Shown: positions 57,065 through 64,000 of the stretch, in pieces
Position numbering within the stretch: the stretch's first letter is position 1
Layout: each line of letters opens with the position of its first letter
The notes under the pieces: model-generated
The model's database searches: none
Told to the model about the DNA's origin: nothing
What the model saw: the letters and a program-made list of their open reading frames with translations, nothing else
Position numbers and translations under genes: made by a program
Source of the DNA: Pseudomonas sp. Choline-02u-1
Lineage (GTDB): Bacteria; Pseudomonadota; Gammaproteobacteria; Pseudomonadales; Pseudomonadaceae
Assembly (NCBI RefSeq): GCF_002836515.1
Contig: NZ_PJBC01000003.1
Span: 1 to 64,000, forward strand
DNA length: 64,000 nt
Reading direction: 5' to 3'

Positions 57065-57757
57065 ATGAATCAACTACTGAACACTACCGAAAAACGCGCA
57101 GTCATCCTGCTGTCCGGCGGCCTCGACTCGGCGACTGTCGTGGCGATGGCTCGCGCTGAAGGCTACGCCTGCTACACCATGAGCTTCGATTACGGCCAGC
57201 GCTCGCATGCCGAATTGCACGCCGCCGCCCGCGTTGCGCGCGATCTGGGTGTGGTCGAGCACAAGGTTATCGGGCTGAATCTCAATGGCATGGGCGGCTC
57301 GGCGCTGACCGACACCAGCATCGATATTCCGGAAGAGCTGGGCGAAGGCATTCCGGTGACTTACGTGCCGGCGCGCAACACTGTGTTCCTGTCGTTGGCA
57401 TTGGGTTGGGCGGAAGTGCTCGGCGCACGGGATATCTTTATTGGCGTGAATGCGGTGGATTATTCCGGTTACCCGGATTGCCGCCCGGAGTTCATCGAGT
57501 CGTTCGAGCGCATGGCCAATCTGGCAACCAAGGCGGGCGTTGAAGGCAACGGCTTCCGCATTCAGGCGCCACTGCAGAACCTGAGCAAGGCGCAGATCGT
57601 CCAGGCCGGCGTGAAGCTCGGCGTTGATTATGGCCTGACCGTTTCCTGCTATCAGGCAGACGATGACGGCCGCGCTTGCGGCAAATGCGACAGCTGCCGC
57701 CTGCGTGCTGAAGGCTTTGCGGCGGCGGGTGTGAGCGATCCAACTCCTTATTTTTGA
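57065..57757 (+). CDS. queC: 7-cyano-7-deazaguanine synthase QueC
   Basis: A 230-aa ATP-dependent enzyme that converts carboxy-deazaguanine to preQ0. The PP-loop SGGLDSAT binds ATP, and zinc cysteines lie in [18 protein letters not shown]. The ATG at 57065 has AGGA eleven bases upstream and gives the family N-terminus. It is cotranscribed with queE. Confidence 0.95.
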   Translation: MNQLLNTTEKRAVILLSGGLDSATVVAMARAEGYACYTMSFDYGQRSHAELHAAARVARDLGVVEHKVIGLNLNGMGGSALTDTSIDIPEELGEGIPVTYVPARNTVFLSLALGWAEVLGARDIFIGVNAVDYSGYPDCRPEFIESFERMANLATKAGVEGNGFRIQAPLQNLSKAQIVQAGVKLGVDYGLTVSCYQADDDGRACGKCDSCRLRAEGFAAAGVSDPTPYF

Positions 57758-57774
57758 TCTTTTTCAAAAAAGGT

Positions 57775-57803
57775 GTTGAATAGTCCTTAAAAATCAGTAT
57801 TAT
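57775..57803 (+). promoter_or_regulatory. Promoter of tRNA-Lys
   Basis: TTGAAT (57775-57780), 17 bases, then TATTAT (57798-57803), with a GC-rich discriminator ACGCGCC before the expected start. That discriminator is typical of stringently controlled stable-RNA genes. Confidence 0.75.
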
Positions 57804-57820
57804 ACGCGCCACCACACAGC

Positions 57821-57896
57821 GGGTCGTTAGCTCAGTTGGTAGAGCAGTTGGCTTTTAACCAATTGGTCGTAGGTTCGAATCCCACACGACCCACCA
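57821..57896 (+). tRNA. tRNA-Lys (anticodon UUU)
   Basis: A 76-base tRNA. The acceptor arms GGGTCGT and ACGACCC pair perfectly; the anticodon loop CTTTTAA carries UUU; the T loop is GGTTCGAATCC; CCA is encoded. In P. aeruginosa, the tRNA-Lys beside queC is an insertion site of PAPI-1-type islands. None is inserted here: a terminator and nadA follow directly. Confidence 0.98.
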
Positions 57897-57916
57897 TATT
57901 TGGCGGTTTAGAAAAT

Positions 57917-57958
57917 CCGGAAGGCCCACGAAAGTGAGGATTTCCGGGTTTTTTTTTG
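57917..57958 (+). terminator. Terminator after tRNA-Lys
   Basis: CCGGAA and TTCCGG frame an 18-base loop; the second arm is followed by nine T residues. It starts 21 bases after the CCA end. Confidence 0.75.
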
Positions 57959-58166
57959 CCTGCAATTCTGACCTCCGTTTTTCTCCGTCGCCCAACCTGA
58001 CACAGGTCAGAATCATCTTTTGTATCAACGGGATATTCTGTAGCCTTGCGCAACTTCAACGCTGTCCGTGCCTGATGATACTCACTCTCCCGGCGGTACC
58101 CTCTAGCGGTCCGGAGCCGGGTGTATACTCGACTTTCGCGCGAATGCGCCTGCAGGTCTTGCGAAC

Positions 58167-59225
58167 ATGACGCAGATTTCCGAACGCCTTCTGGTTCAAG
58201 CCCACCTCGATGCCAAACAGCCCAAACCGCTGACGGCAGAGGAGGAGGCTTACTACCGTTCCGCCATCGCCGCCGAGCTCAAGGCTCAGGACGCGGTGCT
58301 TGTGGCCCACTTCTATTGCGATCCGGTGATTCAGGCCTTGGCCGAAGAAACCGGCGGCTGTGTTTCCGATTCCCTTGAAATGGCTCGCTTCGGCAATGCC
58401 CATCCGGCCAAGACCGTAGTGGTCGCCGGCGTGAAGTTCATGGGCGAGACGGCAAAAATTCTCAACCCGGAAAAACGCGTGCTGATGCCAACGCTGGAGG
58501 CAACCTGCTCTCTGGACCTTGGTTGCCCGGTCGACGAGTTCTCGGCGTTCTGCGATCAGCATCCGGAGCGTACCGTGGTGGTCTACGCCAACACCTCTGC
58601 AGCGGTAAAGGCGCGTGCCGACTGGGTGGTGACTTCGAGCTGCGCACTGGAAATCGTCGAAAGCCTGATGGACAACGGCGAGACGATCATCTGGGGCCCG
58701 GACAAGCACCTGGGCACTTACATTCAGCGCAAGACCGGTGCCGACATGCTGCTGTGGGACGGTGCCTGCATCGTTCACGAAGAGTTCAAATCCAAGCAGC
58801 TTGAAGACATGAAAGCGCTGTACCCGGACGCGGCGATTCTGGTGCACCCGGAGTCGCCGACTTCGGTGATCGAACTGGCCGATGCCGTCGGCTCGACCAG
58901 TCAGTTGATTGCCGCCGCGCAAAGCCTGCCGAACAAGACCCTGATCGTCGCTACCGACCGTGGCATCTTCTACAAGATGCAGCAGTTGTGCCCGGACAAG
59001 GTCTTCATCGAGGCGCCGACCGCCGGTAACGGCGCGGCATGCCGCAGTTGCGCACATTGCCCGTGGATGGCCATGAACACCCTTGAGCGCACGCTGAAGA
59101 GCTTGAAGGAAGGCACGAACGAGATCTTCGTTGACCCGGCGTTGATCCCGCAGGCGATTCGACCGTTGAAGCGAATGCTGGATTTCACCCAGGCAGCACG
59201 GATGAAACTGGCCGGTAACGCCTGA
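58167..59225 (+). CDS. nadA: Quinolinate synthase
   Basis: A 352-aa enzyme condensing iminoaspartate and dihydroxyacetone phosphate into quinolinate for NAD synthesis. The three cysteines of its [4Fe-4S] cluster are expected in [22 protein letters not shown] and [11 protein letters not shown]. Length and motifs match the bacterial NadA family. It is monocistronic. TATACT at about 58123 is a possible -10 box. Confidence 0.96.
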   Translation: MTQISERLLVQAHLDAKQPKPLTAEEEAYYRSAIAAELKAQDAVLVAHFYCDPVIQALAEETGGCVSDSLEMARFGNAHPAKTVVVAGVKFMGETAKILNPEKRVLMPTLEATCSLDLGCPVDEFSAFCDQHPERTVVVYANTSAAVKARADWVVTSSCALEIVESLMDNGETIIWGPDKHLGTYIQRKTGADMLLWDGACIVHEEFKSKQLEDMKALYPDAAILVHPESPTSVIELADAVGSTSQLIAAAQSLPNKTLIVATDRGIFYKMQQLCPDKVFIEAPTAGNGAACRSCAHCPWMAMNTLERTLKSLKEGTNEIFVDPALIPQAIRPLKRMLDFTQAARMKLAGNA

Positions 59226-59247
59226 TTTTCAGGCAACGCAAGTCAGA

Positions 59248-59336
59248 TGTGGGAGCGGGCCTGCTGGCGAAAGCGGTGTATCAGTCACCATTGAAATGAC
59301 TGATACGGCGCCTTCGCGAGCAAGCCCGCTCCCACA
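59248..59336. repeat. REP pair, GTGGGAGCGGGC type
   Basis: Arms at 59248-59276 (with CTGCTGGCGAA in place of CTTGCTCGCGAA, so partly diverged) and 59309-59336, between convergent nadA and the RDD gene. Confidence 0.9.
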
Positions 59337-59357
59337 TTGGTATTCGCTGTCTGGAAA

Positions 59358-59846
59358 TTATTTACTCTTCTTCGGGATCCGCACCACGCGGGTATCTGAA
59401 TAGATGTCATGCCAGGTGCGCTTCTGCTTGTCATACAGCGACCAGAAGAACCCCAGCCCCGCGCACAGCCACGACGCGATCGACACCATAAAGCGCAATA
59501 GCGCCTGCCACAGGCTGATCGCCGTGCCATTGGCGTTCTGCACGCGAATGCCCCACACCTGCATGCCGAGTGTCTGCCCGCCATGGGTCCAGAACTTGGC
59601 GAAGAAACCGAACAGCACCAACAGCAGCACCGTGGAGTAGAGCGGGTCGCCATCGAGCTGGCCGGCATCGGTCATCGCCCGCAGACGTTCTTCGCCAATG
59701 ATCGCGGCCTGGATCAGTTTGTAAACGAAGCCAGTGACGATCAGCAGTGCGGTACACAATAGAAAATCATAGAACATCGCGGCCAGACGGCGGCCGAGGC
59801 CAACAGCAGGAAAGTCGCCCTGTGGGGTGAGCAGGTTTTTCGACAT
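59358..59846 (-). CDS. RDD family membrane protein
   Basis: A 162-aa protein consisting of an RDD domain with three membrane helices (about 22-45, 70-88 and 112-135). RDD markers are the RRLAAMFYDFLL start with its Arg and Asp, and QTLGMQVWGIRVQN. It is unrelated in context to the longer RDD protein of the MoxR operon. The function is unknown; some small RDD proteins have been described as Na+/H+ antiporters. Confidence 0.88.
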   Translation of the reverse strand: MSKNLLTPQGDFPAVGLGRRLAAMFYDFLLCTALLIVTGFVYKLIQAAIIGEERLRAMTDAGQLDGDPLYSTVLLLVLFGFFAKFWTHGGQTLGMQVWGIRVQNANGTAISLWQALLRFMVSIASWLCAGLGFFWSLYDKQKRTWHDIYSDTRVVRIPKKSK

Positions 59847-59894
59847 GGCAGCCTCTGAGCGCGAAAGGAAATGGCATTTTACGGACTCGCGCGC

Positions 59895-59933
59895 ACAAAA
59901 AAGCCCCTGATATCAATATCAGGGGCTTTTTCG
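59895..59933. terminator. Terminator of the small cold-shock gene
   Basis: AGCCCCTGATAT and ATATCAGGGGCT form a perfect stem with A6 and T5 flanks. On the minus strand it ends the csp transcript nine bases after the stop; it lies upstream of the RDD gene on the same strand. Confidence 0.93.
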
Positions 59934-59942
59934 TAGCAGAAA

Positions 59943-60155
59943 TCAGGCTTCAGCTTGTACTTCGTCAGCCTGCATGCCTTTCTGACCTTGCACAGCAACG
60001 AAAGTCACTTTCTGGCCTTCTTTCAGGCTTTTGAAGCCGTTGCCCTGAATGGCGCGGAAATGTACGAACAGATCCGGACCGCTTTCTGGAGTGATAAAAC
60101 CAAAACCTTTCTCGTCGTTAAACCACTTGACGGTACCGCTCTGACGTGTGGACAT
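59943..60155 (-). CDS. Cold-shock protein, CspA family
   Basis: A 70-aa single cold-shock domain with RNP1 KGFGFIT and RNP2 DLFVHF. It binds single-stranded RNA and DNA as an RNA chaperone. AAAGGAA lies eight bases before the ATG. The upstream 400 bases hold no gene, so a long structured leader, usual for csp mRNAs, is possible. Confidence 0.95.
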   Translation of the reverse strand: MSTRQSGTVKWFNDEKGFGFITPESGPDLFVHFRAIQGNGFKSLKEGQKVTFVAVQGQKGMQADEVQAEA

Positions 60156-60558
60156 TTCTTATTTCCTTTGACGCATAAATTGATGACAGCCCCTTTCACA
60201 TGAAAGAGTACTGGAGCTGGTTGCAAGGAGTAAGAAGACGTCGAGCGGGATGTAGCTAACTTGTAGGCTACTGCCCAGGTCACGATTCCAAGCTGACCCA
60301 TGCAAACACAGTGGACAAACTCTACGCCAACTACGGGAGAAAAAACAAGCCCTGCGAAGGGCCCGGTTTCACTGCGCTTCATGGCAGTTTGTCAGTTCAC
60401 TAGTGCGTTCTTAGATGAATGTAGGGTTCTATTTTTTTCAAAAGTTATAAGCAACGTTCATATACGAAACAGATGTAAAAAAACGCACTGTTTTATGGCG
60501 ATTGCGTTACACATTAGTGCATGCATGACGCAATCGCGTTACTTATAGAAACAGTCGA
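60156..60558. other. AT-rich gene-free region between gcvT and csp
   Basis: A 403-base stretch; about 60400-60550 is much richer in A/T than the window. It should contain the csp promoter and leader (minus strand) and the 3' end of the gcvT transcript. A perfect inverted repeat is described separately. No open frame is supported. Confidence 0.5.
60498..60537. repeat. Perfect 10-bp inverted repeat
   Basis: GCGATTGCGT (60498-60507) and ACGCAATCGC (60528-60537) flank a 20-base centre containing ATGCATGC. It lies 22 bases after the gcvT stop. On the minus strand a T8 run follows only about 20 bases later, so it is not a typical terminator. Confidence 0.7.
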
Positions 60559-61683
60559 TCAGCCGCGATAGTAGCGTTGTGGAACAAATGGCATTTTGCT
60601 TACAAGCATTTGCACCTTTTTCCCACGTACGATGGCCCATACCGGTGTTTCGAGCGCAACGTAAGCGCTGTCGAGATAACCCATCGCCAATGGCCCGCCC
60701 AAGGTCGGACCGAAGCCGCCACTGCAGACATTACCGATGATTTCGCCAGCCTCGTTGACGATCTCTGCACCTTCGCGCACTGGAGTACGTTCCTGTGGCA
60801 GCAGGCCGACGCGTTTGCGTGCGACGCCATTTTGTTGCTGCGCGAAAATGTGCTCTGCGCCCGGAAAGCCGCCGGGCCGGGCGCCGTCGGCGCGGCGTGG
60901 CCTGGAGATCGCCCAGAGCAGGCTGGCTTCGATCGGCGTGGTCTCGGTGTTCATGTCATGGCCATACAGGCACAGACCGGCTTCCAGACGCAGCGAGTCG
61001 CGGGCGCCGAGGCCGATGGCCTGAACTTCTGACTCGGCGAGCAAGGCTCGGGCGAGTTTTTCCGCTTCAGCGGCCGGTACCGAGATTTCGAAGCCGTCTT
61101 CACCGGTATAGCCCGAACGACTGACAAAGCAATCAACGCCGAGCAGCGTCACGCGTTGGAACTGCATAAAAGTCATCTTCGCCACGTCCGGCGCAAGACG
61201 CGCCAGCACCGTAACGGCTGCCGGACCTTGCAAGGCGAGCAGGGCGCGCTCTTCGAACAGCGCCGTAATGGTGCACTGATCGCCGATGTGTTGTTGCAGA
61301 TGCGCGAGATCCTGATCCTTGCAGGCGGCATTGACCACCAGGAACAGTTCGTCGTTGCCAAGGTTGGCGACCATCAGGTCGTCGAGAACGCCGCCGGTTT
61401 CGTTGGTGAACATCGCATAACGCTGCATGCCTACCGGCAGGTCGATGATGTCCACCGGCACCAGAGTTTCCAGGGCTTTGGCAGAATCGGCGCCGGTCAG
61501 GCGGATCTGGCCCATGTGCGATACGTCGAACAACCCGGCCTGTTCGCGGGTGTGCTGGTGTTCTTTCATCACGCCGAGCGGGTATTGCACGGGCATGTCG
61601 TAGCCGGCGAACGGCACCATGCGTGCGCCGAGTTCGAGGTGAAGTGCGTGCAGCGGGGTTTTCGACAGGTGTTCGGTGGTCAT
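60559..61683 (-). CDS. gcvT: Aminomethyltransferase (glycine cleavage T protein)
   Basis: A 374-aa folate-dependent T protein that releases ammonia from the aminomethylated H protein. Conserved stretches are [28 protein letters not shown], the folate-site aspartate in [13 protein letters not shown], and [18 protein letters not shown] lies upstream of the ATG. It is last in the gcvP-sdaA-gcvT minus-strand cluster, 51 bases after sdaA. That cluster feeds glycine to serine and pyruvate for catabolism. Confidence 0.95.
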   Translation of the reverse strand: MTTEHLSKTPLHALHLELGARMVPFAGYDMPVQYPLGVMKEHQHTREQAGLFDVSHMGQIRLTGADSAKALETLVPVDIIDLPVGMQRYAMFTNETGGVLDDLMVANLGNDELFLVVNAACKDQDLAHLQQHIGDQCTITALFEERALLALQGPAAVTVLARLAPDVAKMTFMQFQRVTLLGVDCFVSRSGYTGEDGFEISVPAAEAEKLARALLAESEVQAIGLGARDSLRLEAGLCLYGHDMNTETTPIEASLLWAISRPRRADGARPGGFPGAEHIFAQQQNGVARKRVGLLPQERTPVREGAEIVNEAGEIIGNVCSGGFGPTLGGPLAMGYLDSAYVALETPVWAIVRGKKVQMLVSKMPFVPQRYYRG

Positions 61684-61734
61684 GCGGGACTCCTTGATTC
61701 ATCCCAATCCTCTCCTGCAGGGAGAGGGGGCTAA

Positions 61735-63111
<1,377 letters not shown>

Positions 63112-63175
63112 GAGTGTTTCTCCGGTTTCTTGTTATGGGAATTGGCGCAAGCATTAGGCTGGGTACAGATCTGCG

Positions 63176-63263
63176 GTGGGAGCGGGCTTGCTCGCGAATG
63201 CGGTGTATCAGTCGCCATCAATATTGCATGACACACCGTATTCGCGAGCAAGCCCGCTCCCAC
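63176..63263. repeat. REP pair, GTGGGAGCGGGC type
   Basis: Arms of about 31 bp (63176-63207 and 63233-63263) with one or two mismatches, between gcvP and sdaA. Confidence 0.93.
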
Positions 63264-63285
63264 ATTTGGATCTGCGGTGTTGCTG

Positions 63286-63312
63286 AAAATCGGGGCAGGC
63301 AAACCCGCCCCT
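63286..63312 (-). terminator. Possible terminator of gcvP
   Basis: On the minus strand GGGGCGGG and the partly complementary CCTGCCCC form a stem closing on TTTG, followed by GATTTT. It lies seven bases after the gcvP stop. Confidence 0.6.
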
Positions 63313-63319
63313 CATTCCC

Positions 63320-64000
63320 TTAAGCGTAGCTTTCGATCGACGGGCAGGCGCAGACCAGGTTGCGATCACCAAAGACGTTGTCGACACGACCGACCGGTGG
63401 CCAGTATTTGCCTTCAACCAGCGACGCCACCGGGTACACCGCTTGCTCACGGCTGTATGGATGAGTCCATTCGCCCACCAGTTCCGCTGCGGTGTGCGGG
63501 GCGTTTTTCAGTGGGTTGTCGTCCTTGTCCAGCGTGCCGTTTTCCACTGCGCGGATTTCTTCGCGGATGCGGATCATCGCGTCGCAGAAGCGGTCCAGTT
63601 CTTCTTTGGATTCGCTTTCGGTCGGCTCGATCATCAGCGTGCCAGCGACCGGGAACGACATGGTCGGGGCGTGGAAACCGAAGTCGATCAGGCGCTTGGC
63701 GACGTCATCAACGCTGATGCCGCTGCTGTCTTTGAGTGGACGCAGATCGAGGATGCACTCGTGCGCCACCAGGCCGTTGCTGCCGGTGTACAGCACCGGA
63801 TAGTGCTCTTCGAGGCGACGGGAAATGTAGTTGGCATTGAGAATCGCCAGTTGCGAAGCGCGCTTCAGACCGGCGCCGCCCATCATGCGGATGTACATCC
63901 AGGTGATCGGCAGAATGCTCGCGCTGCCGAACGGTGCCGCGCAAACTGCGCCTTCCTTGCGTTCCATCTGGCCGTGGCCCGGCAGGAAAGGGGTCAGGTG
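63320..64000 (-). CDS. gcvP: Glycine dehydrogenase (decarboxylating), 3' part
   Basis: The last 227 codons of the pyridoxal-phosphate P protein, open to the window edge. The visible part holds the C-terminal fold: PGHGQ at the edge, [19 protein letters not shown], the [15 protein letters not shown] segment and [14 protein letters not shown]. The full protein should be about 950 aa, so the catalytic lysine lies outside the window. It decarboxylates glycine onto the H protein, working with gcvT downstream. The H-protein gene should lie beyond the edge. Confidence 0.95.
   Translation of the reverse strand, partial: HLTPFLPGHGQMERKEGAVCAAPFGSASILPITWMYIRMMGGAGLKRASQLAILNANYISRRLEEHYPVLYTGSNGLVAHECILDLRPLKDSSGISVDDVAKRLIDFGFHAPTMSFPVAGTLMIEPTESESKEELDRFCDAMIRIREEIRAVENGTLDKDDNPLKNAPHTAAELVGEWTHPYSREQAVYPVASLVEGKYWPPVGRVDNVFGDRNLVCACPSIESYA

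Noticed and set aside
58200..59200. Remnant of an integrated island after tRNA-Lys
   Set aside because: No integrase, no duplicate of the tRNA 3' end and no change in codon use; nadA follows directly.
63112..63319. Glycine riboswitch for the gcv cluster
   Set aside because: The gap between gcvP and sdaA holds a REP and a small terminator. The expected site, upstream of the first gcv gene, lies beyond the window edge.

Overview
The window is chromosomal DNA of a Pseudomonas, most likely of the P. fluorescens group. The evidence is the high GC content, the orthologue-level similarity of almost every gene to known Pseudomonas proteins (MvaT, OprL, OprD-type porin, PctA/B-type chemoreceptor, SadC-type diguanylate cyclase), and the many REP palindromes of the GTGGGAGCGGGCTTGCTCGCGAA type that punctuate intergenic gaps, as is typical of that group. 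I see no phage, transposase, CRISPR array or plasmid functions. It is core genome with a few poorly characterised operons.

Layout. 0-10 kb: a DctB/DctD-type two-component system, class I fumarase, a membrane diguanylate cyclase translationally coupled to a ferredoxin-type reductase, a crotonase-fold protein and pyruvate kinase. 10-18 kb: a small TPR lipoprotein, a PilZ protein and a fully overlapping six-gene operon (RDD, SpoIIM-like, DUF4129, DUF4350, MoxR ATPase, DUF58) of unknown function. 18-28 kb: exonuclease I, the nucleoid protein MvaT, PurU, a 59-aa acidic protein, a three-gene envelope operon (glycosyltransferase, DUF2334 deacetylase-like, UPF0104/LPG-synthase-TM), an amino-acid chemoreceptor and a HerA-like ATPase.

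28-40 kb: DciA (helicase loader), SecA, ArgJ, a GST, a Nudix-ThiE-like fusion, a sensor kinase coupled to a cobalamin adenosyltransferase, PanE, the c-di-GMP-binding YajQ behind what looks like an attenuator, and an MscS channel. 40-58 kb: an OprD-family porin with a long gene-free upstream region, HIT protein, SlyX, a membrane-anchored cold-shock-domain protein, Dps, an RHH protein, FmdB-type zinc ribbon, AspS, YebC, RuvCAB, the complete ybgC-tolQRAB-oprL-cpoB envelope operon, QueE and QueC, then tRNA-Lys(UUU). 58-64 kb: NadA, an RDD protein, a small cold-shock protein and the glycine/serine catabolic cluster gcvT-sdaA-gcvP (gcvP cut by the window end).

Functionally the window combines central carbon and nitrogen metabolism (fumarase, PykA, glycine cleavage, serine deaminase, ArgJ), DNA repair and replication (RuvABC, SbcB, DciA), envelope integrity (Tol-Pal, SecA, MscS) and c-di-GMP signalling (diguanylate cyclase, PilZ, YajQ). 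From memory of the P. aeruginosa PAO1 map, gene order matches several separate PAO1 blocks joined end to end. The least explained parts are the six-gene MoxR operon, the glycosyltransferase/deacetylase/UPF0104 operon, the yajQ leader, and the long non-coding stretches upstream of the porin and between gcvT and the small cold-shock gene.
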